Counted from the stretch's first letter, positions 1-6,357 are shown. The stretch: DNA of 6,396 bases from Clostridiales bacterium (GCA_019418525.1 DYBS01000131.1:1-6396), one strand, 5' to 3'. Translations and numbers: made by a program. The notes: generated by a model from the letters alone, not told the origin.

Positions 1-1251
1 CAGGCGCAGGTAGTCGAAGGCATAGTCCCGCTCGGCGGGGGCGGCCTGCTCAAAAAGCCACTGGACAAAGGGGGGGGTGTCGTGGGTGCCGGTGTAGATC
101 ACCGCGTCCCGGGGGCAGTTGTGGGGGAGGTAAGCGCTCTCGCCCGCAGGATCAAAGGCGTAGACCAGCACCTTCATGCCGGGCAGGCCGCTGTCTGCGA
201 TGAAGTGGAGGGCGTCAGCGTCCAGATCCCCCAGATCCTCAGCGATCAGGGCCAGGCCGGGGACGGAGCGCAGGGCCTCCACCAGCTCCATGCCGGGGCC
301 GGGCTCCCAGTGGCCGCCCCGGGCGTCGGCCGCCCCGTCGGGGATGCACCAGTAGGTGTGGAAGGCCCGGAAGTGGTCGATGCGTACCACGTCGTACAGC
401 CGGGCCAGGTGGGCGGCCCGGTGCCGCCACCAGGCGAAGCCGGTCTGCCGGTGATAGTCCCAGTCGTACAGGGGATTGCCCCAGTGCTGCCCCTTGTCGG
501 AGAAGGCGTCGGGTGGAACTCCTGCCACACCGGAAGGAGTCATGTCCTCCTTGAGCTGAAATAGCTCTGGGCGGCTCCACACCTCCGCGCTGTCAGGGGA
601 GACGTAGATGGGCAGATCGCCGATGATGGAGATCCCCTTGCCATTGGCGTAGGCTTTTACGGCGGTCCACTGGCGGAAGAACAGGAGCTGGAGGAAGGCG
701 TGGAAGGCGCACTCGTCCGCCAGCTCGGCCCGATAACGGGCCAGGGCCGACGGATGGCGCAGGCGGATCTCGTCGGGCCAGTCCTTCAGCTCCTTGCCAC
801 CAAAGCGCTTACGCAGGGCGAGGAACAGGGCGTAGTCAGGCAGCCAGTCTGCCTCCTCCACCATAAATTCCGCCAGTGGCTGGGCGTAGCACACCCTGCC
901 GCGTTCCCATGCCCGCCGCAGCAAGGGGATGCGGGTCTGGTGCAGCCAGGCATAGTCCACCCGGTCGGGGTCGGCCCGCCGGGCGGCGTCCAGCTCCTCC
1001 TGAGTGAGCAGGCCCTCCCGGGTCAGCTCCTCCAGATCCAGGAAAAAGGGGTTGCCCGCGAAAGAGGATGGGGACATGTAGGGGGAATCACCGCCGCCGG
1101 GAGGAACCAGGGGGAGAATCTGCCAGAACTTCTGCCCGGCCTGGGCCAGAAAGTCGATGAAGCTCCGGGCGGGAGCGCCGAGGGTGCCGATGCCATAGGG
1201 CCCCGGCAGGGAAAAGACGGGAAGCAGGATACCGCTTGCGCGCGCTTGCAT
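1..1251 (-). CDS. malQ: 4-alpha-glucanotransferase (amylomaltase, GH77), C-terminus cut by window edge
   Basis: This cytoplasmic enzyme transfers alpha-1,4-glucan segments between maltooligosaccharides, releasing glucose during maltose, starch or glycogen use. The 417 visible residues (M1 to L417) are read without a stop to the window edge; the family is usually about 490-500 residues, so roughly the last 80 are missing. The N-terminus (RASGILLPVFSLPGPYGIGT) and the block PLVPPGGGDSPYMSPSSFAGNP (about 48-68) are typical of GH77. By family knowledge the catalytic residues are the nucleophile D292 in RIDHFRAF, the acid/base E338 in IAEDLG and the stabiliser D391 in YTGTHDTPP. The ATG at 1251 is preceded by GGAGG at 1259-1263, seven bases away, and by a clear promoter. 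It appears to be transcribed on its own, after the terminators of the upstream clpC unit. Assignment to GH77 is very secure; the exact physiological glucan is not shown by the sequence. Confidence 0.96.
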   Translation of the reverse strand, partial: MQARASGILLPVFSLPGPYGIGTLGAPARSFIDFLAQAGQKFWQILPLVPPGGGDSPYMSPSSFAGNPFFLDLEELTREGLLTQEELDAARRADPDRVDYAWLHQTRIPLLRRAWERGRVCYAQPLAEFMVEEADWLPDYALFLALRKRFGGKELKDWPDEIRLRHPSALARYRAELADECAFHAFLQLLFFRQWTAVKAYANGKGISIIGDLPIYVSPDSAEVWSRPELFQLKEDMTPSGVAGVPPDAFSDKGQHWGNPLYDWDYHRQTGFAWWRHRAAHLARLYDVVRIDHFRAFHTYWCIPDGAADARGGHWEPGPGMELVEALRSVPGLALIAEDLGDLDADALHFIADSGLPGMKVLVYAFDPAGESAYLPHNCPRDAVIYTGTHDTPPFVQWLFEQAAPAERDYAFDYLRL

Positions 1252-1290
1252 ACCAAAACCTCCAATGTGGAACGGACTGTAGTATGCTCC

Positions 1291-1319
1291 ATTATAATCC
1301 ACCGGCGCGGCCGCCGCAA
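1291..1319 (-). promoter_or_regulatory. sigma-A type promoter of malQ
   Basis: Read on the minus strand there is a -35 element TTGCGG (1314-1319), a 17-base spacer and a perfect -10 element TATAAT (1291-1296). The predicted transcript would start near 1284 and leave a 5' leader of about 33 bases before the ATG at 1251, containing the GGAGG ribosome binding site at 1259-1263. The spacer includes the palindrome GCGGCCGC (1307-1314), which could be an operator but may equally be chance in GC-rich DNA. Confidence 0.75.
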
Positions 1320-1349
1320 CCCCTGCATGGCGGAGCTGTCAGGCTGTCG

Positions 1350-1378
1350 AAAACCCTCCTGCCAAAGGCTTCGGAGGG
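1350..1378 (-). terminator. intrinsic terminator, second of two hairpins after the clpC-lipoprotein unit
   Basis: On the minus strand the arms CCCTCC (1373-1378) and GGAGGG (1354-1359) pair, with a small inner GCC/GGC stem, and are followed directly by TTTT (1350-1353). This is the more terminator-like of two hairpins after the lipoprotein gene because of its T-run. It separates the clpC unit from the malQ promoter, whose -35 element begins about 30 bases further on. Confidence 0.55.
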
Positions 1379-1389
1379 AAGAATAGTGT

Positions 1390-1416
1390 GAAAGGGAACC
1401 GCCAGGGTTCCCTTTC
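1390..1416 (-). terminator. hairpin just after the lipoprotein gene, probable terminator
   Basis: A perfect 11-base stem (GAAAGGGAACC at 1390-1400 with GGTTCCCTTTC at 1406-1416) encloses a five-base loop. It lies 25 bases past the stop codon of the lipoprotein gene on the minus strand. The downstream U-tract is weak (TTTC then ACACTATTCTT), so it may work together with the second hairpin at 1350-1378, or mainly protect the mRNA 3' end. Confidence 0.6.
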
Positions 1417-1441
1417 GGGTTGAATCAAACGACTTTTTGGT

Positions 1442-1954
1442 TCAGGCTGCGCCCTCGATCGTGTCTCGGATGGCGTCAAACACCGCGTCCTGGTCCTCGC
1501 ACATAACCAGCAGGATGGTGCCGTCCTCCAGAGTCTCCAGACGGGCGTTGCTGGCGATTTCATACTGATCCGCCAGATACTGCTCAAAGCTCTGCTTCTG
1601 CCGGTCGATGAAGGCGTTGAGACCCTCCAGTACGGCGTCCGACTTCCCAGCGGCGGGGTAGATGGCGGCGATGCCGTAGGCCTTGATATTCATGGGGGAG
1701 ACCGACAGGGCGAAGGCGCTCATGTCGGCGGCTGTGACCCCCAGCAGCTCAAAGATCACGTCGGCCATGTCGTCCCCGGTATCGGTGAGGATACCAATGG
1801 CTTCGTTCATCTCGGCGTCCCGGGCGCTCTCAATGGCGGTCTGGTAGAGCTGGGTGCGCTCCTCGGCGGTGAGGGCGCTCGGCTGGCTGGACGTACCGCA
1901 CCCGGCCAGCAGGGCCAGGAGCAGCAGCAGGGGGAGTGTGCGCTGCAATTTCAT
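1442..1954 (-). CDS. DUF4358 domain lipoprotein
   Basis: The product is 170 residues. It starts with a lipoprotein signal peptide: K2 and R5, a leucine-rich hydrophobic stretch, then the lipobox L16-A17-G18-C19, so C19 would be lipidated and the mature protein anchored on the outer face of the cytoplasmic membrane. The remainder (about 45-168) has the pattern I associate with DUF4358: a central MNIKAYGIAAIYPAAGKSD region, an amphipathic helix DRQKQSFEQYLADQYEIA (about 117-134) and a C-terminal strand-helix unit (DGTILLVMCEDQDAVFDAI). The molecular function of this family is not known to me. The ATG overlaps the clpC stop codon (ATGA at 1951-1954) and is preceded by AAAGGAG (1963-1969) lying inside the end of clpC, so the two genes are very probably co-transcribed and translationally coupled. 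The lipoprotein call is strong; the domain name is by pattern memory only. Confidence 0.85.
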   Translation of the reverse strand: MKLQRTLPLLLLLALLAGCGTSSQPSALTAEERTQLYQTAIESARDAEMNEAIGILTDTGDDMADVIFELLGVTAADMSAFALSVSPMNIKAYGIAAIYPAAGKSDAVLEGLNAFIDRQKQSFEQYLADQYEIASNARLETLEDGTILLVMCEDQDAVFDAIRDTIEGAA

Positions 1955-4443
1955 AGTTCGTTCTCCTTTGTGTTGAGGGCCTGGGTTCCGGCGGGCTGGG
2001 CATACAAACGCAGGCCGTTTTCCGCGCCGTCCACCAGCGCCGTGTCCCCGGCCTGGAGCGCGCCGCTGAGAAGCTGCTCGGCGGCCACGTCTTCCACCTG
2101 GGCGCGGATGGTGCGGCGGAGGGGCCGGGCACCGTAGTCGGGGTCAAAGCCCTGGTCGGCCAGAGTCTCCAGAGCCTGGTCAGTGAAGCGGAGGGTCACC
2201 CCCAGAGCCTTCATACGCTCCCCCACACGTTCCAGCATGCGCCGGGCGATGGCCTGAATCTCCGTCCGGCCGAGCTGGGTAAAGACGATAGTCTCGTCCA
2301 GGCGGTTAAGAAATTCCGGGCGAAACACTTTTTTCAGGTCGTCCAGCACCGCGGCCTTCAGCTCCTCGATGGGGCGGGTCTCGCCGTCCCGCCGCTCGGT
2401 AGCGGAGAAACCCAGCTTGCTGCCCTTGGCGGTGATACGCGCGGCCCCCACGTTGGAGGTGAGCACCACGATGGCGTTTTTGAAATCCGCCTTGCGGCCC
2501 TGGGCGTCTGTCACCATCCCGTCCTCCATGATCTGGAGCAGGATGCCCCAGATGTCCGGGTGGGCCTTTTCGATCTCGTCAAAGAGCACCACGCAATAGG
2601 GCCGCCGCCGCACCTTTTCGGTGAGCTGGCCCCCCTCCTCGTGGCCCACATAGCCCGGCGGTGAGCCGATGAGGCGGGAGACGGCGTGCTTTTCCATATA
2701 CTCGGACATGTCGAAGCGGAGCAGGGCCTCCTCGCTGCCAAATAAGGTGGCGGCCAGGGCCTTGCACAGCTCAGTCTTGCCTACGCCGGTGGGGCCCAAA
2801 AAGAGGAAGCAGCCCGTGGGCCGCCCCGGCTCCTTGAGTCCCACCCGGCCCCGGCGGACGGCTCGGGCAACGGCCCGTACCGCCTCCTCCTGGCCCACCA
2901 CCCGGCGGTGGAGGGCCTCCTCCAGGCCGAGCAGCCGGGCGCTTTCCGCCTCGGTGAGGGTGGTGACGGGGACTCCTGTCCATCCCGACACCACGGCGGC
3001 CACGTCCTCGGCGGTCACCGCGCCGGTGTTCTGGCCGGAGCGCCAGGCGGTCTTCTGCTGCTCCAGCTCCTTGCGGAAGTCCTCCTCCGCGTCCCGCAGC
3101 ATGGCGGCTTTCTCAAAGTCCTGGCCCCGGATGGCCTCCTCCTTCTCGCGGCGGGTGTGCTCCACCTTCTCCTCCAGCTCCCGCAGGTCCGGCGGGGTGG
3201 CCAGCCGCTCCATCCGTACCCGGGAGCAGGCCTCGTCGATGAGGTCGATGGCCTTGTCCGGCAGGTGGCGGTCCCCGATGTACCGGGTGGAGAGGGCCAC
3301 GGCGGCGTCAATGGACTCGTCGGTGATCTGGAGGCGGTGGTGGGCCTCATAGCGGTCCCGCAGGCCCCGGAGGATGGCCCGGGCGGTGTCCTGATCGGGT
3401 TCGGGTACCAGAACGGGCTGAAAGCGCCGCTCCAGGGCGGCGTCCTTCTCGATATACTTGCGGTACTCGTCGGTGGTGGTGGCGCCGATGACCTGCAGCT
3501 CGCCCCGGCCCAGGGCGGGCTTGATGATGTTGGCCGCGTCGATGGCCCCCTCGGCGGAGCCGGCGCCCACAATGGTGTGCAGTTCGTCGATGAAGAGGAT
3601 GATGCCACCTACCCGGCGCACCTCCGCCAGGATGTTCTTGACCCGCTCCTCAAACTCGCCCCGGTACTTGGTGCCCGCCACCATGGAGGACAGGTCCAGG
3701 GAAAGCAGACGCTTGGAGCGCAGCTCGTCGGGCACATCCCCGGCCACCATCCGGCGGGCCAGCCCCTCGGCCACGGCGGTCTTGCCCACGCCGGGTTCGC
3801 CGATGAGGGCGGGATTGTTCTTCTGGCGGCGGGAGAGGATCTGGATGACCCGGTTGATCTCCCTGTCCCGGCCCACCACCGGGTCCAGCATGCCCCCGGC
3901 GGCCAGCCGGGTGAGATCGCGGGAGAACTGGTCCAGCAGCTTTGTGTCGCCGCCGTACTCCCGCTCCCGGGTCTTGCCGCCGCCCCGGAAGGGGGAGGGG
4001 GAGGCCTCGCCCCCCATGGCGGCCACCACGTCGGCGTGGAGCCGCCGGGGCTCCACGCCGGTGCCGGAGAGCACCCGCACCGCCACCCCGTCCCCCTCGC
4101 GGAGGATACCCAGCAGCAGGTGCTCGGTACCCACGTAGTGGTGGCCCAGCCGGGCGGCCTCGGTGAGGGAGAGCTCGATGATCTTTTTGCACCGGGGGGT
4201 GAGCCCCTGGGACGGCGCGCCGCCGGGGGCGCCCACCCCCACCATGCGGGCGATGGCGGCCTTCAGGCTCTCTGGCTCCAGCCCGGCGGACTGGAGCACC
4301 TTGGCGGCCACCCCTTTGCCCTCACGGGCCAGGCCCAGCAGCAGGTGCTCGCTGCCCACATAGCCGTGGCCCAGCTCGGCCGAACACTCCTGGGCCAGCC
4401 GCAGGGCGGCCTGGGCCCGCTCGGTAAATCTGGTTTCGCTCAT
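1951..4443 (-). CDS. clpC: AAA+ unfoldase ClpC (ClpP-associated ATPase)
   Basis: This is an ATP-driven hexameric unfoldase that feeds substrates to ClpP in the cytoplasm. With the chosen start it has 830 residues, close to the usual 810-830. Two Clp-N repeats (about 5-68 and 82-143) are followed by a Gly-rich linker (144-166). The D1 ATPase has Walker A GEPGVGKT (215-222), pore loop KYRG (259-262) and Walker B with D286/E287. The middle domain (about 411-470) carries a UVR-like QDFEKAAMLRD motif (441-451). D2 has Walker A GPTGVGKT (550-557), pore loop GYVG (597-600), Walker B with D622/E623 and sensor 2 GARPLRR (771-777). The tripeptide LGF (677-679) sits where ClpP-docking loops occur, so partnership with ClpP is expected. 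The start at 4443 is preferred because MSETRFTERAQ matches family N-termini and GAGGTG (4449-4454) lies five bases upstream; an in-frame ATG at 4518 would add 25 unlike residues. No ctsR, mcsA or mcsB is adjacent. Confidence 0.97.
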   Translation of the reverse strand: MSETRFTERAQAALRLAQECSAELGHGYVGSEHLLLGLAREGKGVAAKVLQSAGLEPESLKAAIARMVGVGAPGGAPSQGLTPRCKKIIELSLTEAARLGHHYVGTEHLLLGILREGDGVAVRVLSGTGVEPRRLHADVVAAMGGEASPSPFRGGGKTREREYGGDTKLLDQFSRDLTRLAAGGMLDPVVGRDREINRVIQILSRRQKNNPALIGEPGVGKTAVAEGLARRMVAGDVPDELRSKRLLSLDLSSMVAGTKYRGEFEERVKNILAEVRRVGGIILFIDELHTIVGAGSAEGAIDAANIIKPALGRGELQVIGATTTDEYRKYIEKDAALERRFQPVLVPEPDQDTARAILRGLRDRYEAHHRLQITDESIDAAVALSTRYIGDRHLPDKAIDLIDEACSRVRMERLATPPDLRELEEKVEHTRREKEEAIRGQDFEKAAMLRDAEEDFRKELEQQKTAWRSGQNTGAVTAEDVAAVVSGWTGVPVTTLTEAESARLLGLEEALHRRVVGQEEAVRAVARAVRRGRVGLKEPGRPTGCFLFLGPTGVGKTELCKALAATLFGSEEALLRFDMSEYMEKHAVSRLIGSPPGYVGHEEGGQLTEKVRRRPYCVVLFDEIEKAHPDIWGILLQIMEDGMVTDAQGRKADFKNAIVVLTSNVGAARITAKGSKLGFSATERRDGETRPIEELKAAVLDDLKKVFRPEFLNRLDETIVFTQLGRTEIQAIARRMLERVGERMKALGVTLRFTDQALETLADQGFDPDYGARPLRRTIRAQVEDVAAEQLLSGALQAGDTALVDGAENGLRLYAQPAGTQALNTKENEL

Positions 4444-4447
4444 GTGT

Positions 4448-4711
4448 TCACCTCGTTTGCTCCGTCTCCAAAAGAGGAGCCTCCACTGCCTTTTGACGGG
4501 CTTCATCCGCTGTGCCACGCCCCTTTTCTTTTGTTCTGTGCTGGTGCAGACCGCTGCGCGGCGCGCCGTCCAGCTCCGGGGTTAGGCTCCCGGCCGCCTC
4601 CATGTGAAATTGAGAGGATTTGTCCATGGAAAAATACGCCTCCTTCGGGTGGCTGGATTCTATTTTTTCCCACTGTGAAAAAATATACCCACAGTCGGCG
4701 CATTTTAGCAT
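4448..4711 (-). CDS. uncertain small ORF just upstream of clpC, with one CxxC motif
   Basis: An 87-codon open frame begins MLKCADCGYIFSQWEK and ends with a TGA at 4448-4450, four bases before the clpC ATG. The CADC motif (residues 4-7) resembles half of a zinc knuckle, and the position is where mcsA/mcsB-type partners sit in Bacillus clpC operons, but the protein lacks further CxxC pairs and I recognise no family. Against it: no ribosome binding site is visible before the ATG, the first 20 codons are AT-rich and include ATA, unlike the neighbouring genes, and its 5' end overlaps the divergent ferredoxin promoter. It is equally likely to be the untranslated clpC leader and promoter region. Confidence 0.25.
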   Translation of the reverse strand: MLKCADCGYIFSQWEKIESSHPKEAYFSMDKSSQFHMEAAGSLTPELDGAPRSGLHQHRTKEKGRGTADEARQKAVEAPLLETEQTR

Positions 4712-4738
4712 TGCATTTTTAAAAAGTTATGGTACAAT
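4711..4738 (+). promoter_or_regulatory. sigma-A type promoter of the ferredoxin gene
   Basis: A -35 element TTGCAT (4711-4716) is followed after 16 bases by a -10 element TACAAT (4733-4738), in an AT-rich tract. Transcription would begin near 4745, leaving a leader of about 26 bases that carries GGAGG (4758-4762) eight bases before the ATG at 4771. The short, simple leader and strong elements fit a constitutively high-expressed small redox protein. Confidence 0.7.
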
Positions 4739-4770
4739 GACTTTAGCTTGAGTGTTTGGAGGTGTATCCA

Positions 4771-4941
4771 ATGGCCTATGTCATCAGCGACGCTTGCGTG
4801 AGTTGCGGTGCCTGTGAGGGCAACTGCCCCGTGGGCGCGATCTCCCAGGGCGACGAGCACTACGTCATCGATGCCGGTTCCTGCATCGACTGCGGTTCTT
4901 GCGCCGATACCTGCCCCACGGGTGCCATCTCCCAGGGCTGA
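4771..4941 (+). CDS. 2[4Fe-4S] clostridial-type ferredoxin
   Basis: This 56-residue cytoplasmic protein is a low-potential electron carrier serving enzymes such as pyruvate:ferredoxin oxidoreductase and hydrogenases in anaerobes; the actual partners are not shown here. It holds two classic CxxCxxCxxxCP motifs: C9, C12, C15, C19-P20 and C38, C41, C44, C48-P49, enough for two [4Fe-4S] clusters with the usual crossed ligation. The two halves are an internal duplication 29 residues apart, both ending GAISQG. Length is typical (about 55-60). The ATG at 4771 is chosen over an in-frame TTG at 4756 because GGAGG (4758-4762) is placed correctly only for the ATG. A promoter precedes it and a strong terminator follows, so it looks monocistronic, although brnQ lies only 77 bases downstream on the same strand. 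Confidence 0.96.
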   Translation: MAYVISDACVSCGACEGNCPVGAISQGDEHYVIDAGSCIDCGSCADTCPTGAISQG

Positions 4942-4957
4942 TTTTGGTACGTAAGTG

Positions 4958-4995
4958 AAAAACAGCGGCATGCCGTGCGGTATGCCGCTGTTTTT
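4958..4995 (+). terminator. strong intrinsic terminator after ferredoxin, directly ahead of brnQ
   Basis: A long near-perfect stem pairs AAAAACAGCGGCAT (4958-4971) with ATGCCGCTGTTTTT (4982-4995), extended inwards by GCC/GGT with one G-U pair around the loop GTGC. The 3' arm ends in TTTTT, a classic Rho-independent terminator. It begins 16 bases after the ferredoxin stop and ends 23 bases before the brnQ start codon. Confidence 0.9.
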
Positions 4996-5018
4996 AAATT
5001 GCGGGAAAGGAAACGACC

Positions 5019-6323
5019 GTGAGAGAGAAAGAGAGACGGCTGGAGGGCAGGGATCTGCTTCTGGTGGGCTTCTCCCTGTTCTCCATGTTTTTTGGGGCGG
5101 GCAATCTGATTTTTCCGCCCAATATTGCGGCCCAGGCGGGCACCCAAACCTGGCCCGCCATGCTGGGGCTGGCCCTCAGCGCGGTGGGGCTGCCGGTACT
5201 GGGGGTGGTGGCGGTGGCCCGCTCCGGCGGGCTGGATGCCCTGGGCAGCCGTGTGCATCCCGCCTTTGCCCGGGTGTTCACCATCGTGGCCTATCTGGCC
5301 ATCGGCCCCTGCCTGGCCATCCCCCGGACGGCCACCACCTCTTTTGAAATGGCCGTCCCTCCCTTCGTGGGAGCGGACGCCCCCATCGGGGTGTATCAAC
5401 TGGTCTACTCCCTGGTGTTCTTCGCCGCCGCCCTGTTCATCGCCCTGCGGCCGGAGAAGCTCACCGACCGGCTGGGCAAGATTCTCTGCCCCATCCTGGT
5501 GGCGCTGATTGTCGTCACCTTTGTGGGCTGTCTGGTCAACCCGCTGGAGGGCTACGGTCCGGCCACCGGGGACTACGCGACCCATGCGGTGGTCAAGGGC
5601 TTCATCGAGGGCTATCAGACCATGGACACCATCGCCGCCCTGGCCTTCGGCATTGTCATTGCGGTGAACATCCGCGCCCGGGGGGTGGAGGAGGAGGGCG
5701 CCGTGGTGCAGGGTACCGTCCGGGCGGGGGTGGTCGCCGGAGGGATGTTGCTGGCGGTCTACTGCATGCTGGCCCACATCGGCGCTCTGTCTGGCGGCGC
5801 ACTCCCCAACCCGGCCGACGGGGCGGAGGCCCTCACCAATGTGGTGGGCCTGCTGTTCGGCACCGTGGGCAGCGTCCTGCTGGCGGGTATCTTCCTCATT
5901 GCCTGCTTCAATGTGTGCGTGGGCCTTATCAGCTCCTGCGGCGAGTACTTCCACAGCATCTGTCCCCGGCTGAGCTACCGGGGGTGGGCGGTGCTCTTCG
6001 CTTTGGTGAGCATGGCCATCTCCAATGCTGGCTTGGCCCAAATCCTGGAAGTGTCCGCGCCGGTGCTCAGCGCCATCTACCCGGTGGCTATCGTGCTCAT
6101 CGCCCTGTCCTTCTTCCAGCGGTGGCTGGAGGGCCGCCGCTGGGTGTATCCTGCGGCGGTACTGTGCACTGGAGTGTTCAGCGTACTCTTTGCCCTGAAG
6201 GGTCTGAAGGTGCCTCTGGACTTTCTGGACGCCCTGCCCCTGGCGGACGTAGGCCTGGGCTGGGTGCTCCCTGCCGGGGTGGGCGTCGTTCTGGGCCTGC
6301 TGCTCTCCGGCCGAAAGAGATAA
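5019..6323 (+). CDS. brnQ: branched-chain amino acid carrier BrnQ (LIVCS family)
   Basis: This integral membrane transporter imports leucine, isoleucine and valine by coupling to a cation gradient (Na+ or H+; not decidable from sequence). The 434 residues are the usual family length, with about 12 hydrophobic segments from residue 12 to 430. Family blocks are clear: FFGAGNLIFPP (24-34), GPCLAIPRTATTSFEMAV (96-113), GYQTMDTIAAL (198-208), CVGLISSCGEYF (300-311) and SNAGL (335-339). The start is GTG at 5019, supported by AAAGGA (5006-5011) seven bases upstream; no better ATG exists before the first membrane segment. The N-terminus (MREKERRLEGRD) is highly charged, as expected for a cytoplasmic end. 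It follows the ferredoxin terminator with no obvious promoter of its own. Family assignment is very secure; relative preference among the three amino acids is not shown. Confidence 0.96.
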   Translation: MREKERRLEGRDLLLVGFSLFSMFFGAGNLIFPPNIAAQAGTQTWPAMLGLALSAVGLPVLGVVAVARSGGLDALGSRVHPAFARVFTIVAYLAIGPCLAIPRTATTSFEMAVPPFVGADAPIGVYQLVYSLVFFAAALFIALRPEKLTDRLGKILCPILVALIVVTFVGCLVNPLEGYGPATGDYATHAVVKGFIEGYQTMDTIAALAFGIVIAVNIRARGVEEEGAVVQGTVRAGVVAGGMLLAVYCMLAHIGALSGGALPNPADGAEALTNVVGLLFGTVGSVLLAGIFLIACFNVCVGLISSCGEYFHSICPRLSYRGWAVLFALVSMAISNAGLAQILEVSAPVLSAIYPVAIVLIALSFFQRWLEGRRWVYPAAVLCTGVFSVLFALKGLKVPLDFLDALPLADVGLGWVLPAGVGVVLGLLLSGRKR

Positions 6324-6327
6324 CAAG

Positions 6328-6357
6328 CAAGCGCCGTCCCGGCCGGGACGGCGCTTG
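6328..6357 (+). terminator. hairpin terminator after brnQ
   Basis: A perfect 13-base GC-rich stem (CAAGCGCCGTCCC at 6328-6340 with GGGACGGCGCTTG at 6345-6357) closes a GGCC tetraloop, four bases after the brnQ stop codon. The T-tract that follows is short and interrupted (TTGTTGTAT counted from the arm), so termination may be less efficient than at 4958-4995. Confidence 0.75.

Larger units (their letters stand above)
4444..4770. other. divergent intergenic region between clpC and ferredoxin
   Basis: This 327-base stretch separates the two divergent start codons. Its ferredoxin-side part (about 4650-4750) is clearly AT-rich compared with the surrounding genes and contains the ferredoxin promoter. 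I found no convincing -35/-10 pair for clpC; the hexamers TATATT and TAGAAT on the minus strand (about 4650-4690) lack good -35 partners. No complete CtsR or CIRCE operator is visible. Apart from the low-confidence 87-codon ORF on the minus strand, I see no gene, RNA or repeat in it. Confidence 0.7.

Noticed and set aside
82..564. 160-codon plus-strand frame opposite malQ
   Set aside because: It is the shadow of a GH77 enzyme with all catalytic residues; no ribosome binding site or recognisable product.
4484..4500. Possible CtsR operator (GTCAAA on the minus strand) upstream of clpC
   Set aside because: Only one half-site is present (CGTCAAA); the second half after a three-base spacer reads CAGTGGA, not the expected RGTCAAA.
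4444..4518. 25-residue N-terminal extension of ClpC from an upstream in-frame ATG
   Set aside because: The extension is basic and Trp/Arg-rich, unlike any ClpC N-terminus, whereas the ATG at 4443 has a proper ribosome binding site and starts at the family's usual position.
2908..4722. 604-codon open frame on the plus strand opposite clpC
   Set aside because: It is antisense to a fully conserved ClpC, has a low-complexity Gly/Ala/Pro/His-rich translation and no domain; long antisense frames are expected in GC-rich genes.
4743..4755. CIRCE-like pieces TTAGC and GAGTG in the ferredoxin leader
   Set aside because: CIRCE needs TTAGCACTC and GAGTGCTAA separated by nine bases; here fragments are adjacent and incomplete.
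4756..4770. Upstream TTG start for the ferredoxin
   Set aside because: It would place the GGAGG inside the coding region and add MEVYP to a protein family that starts with MAY; the ATG at 4771 is correctly spaced.
4860..6326. 488-codon open frame on the minus strand opposite brnQ and the ferredoxin end
   Set aside because: The translation is His/Gln/Gly-rich without any family pattern, while the plus strand encodes an intact BrnQ and ferredoxin.
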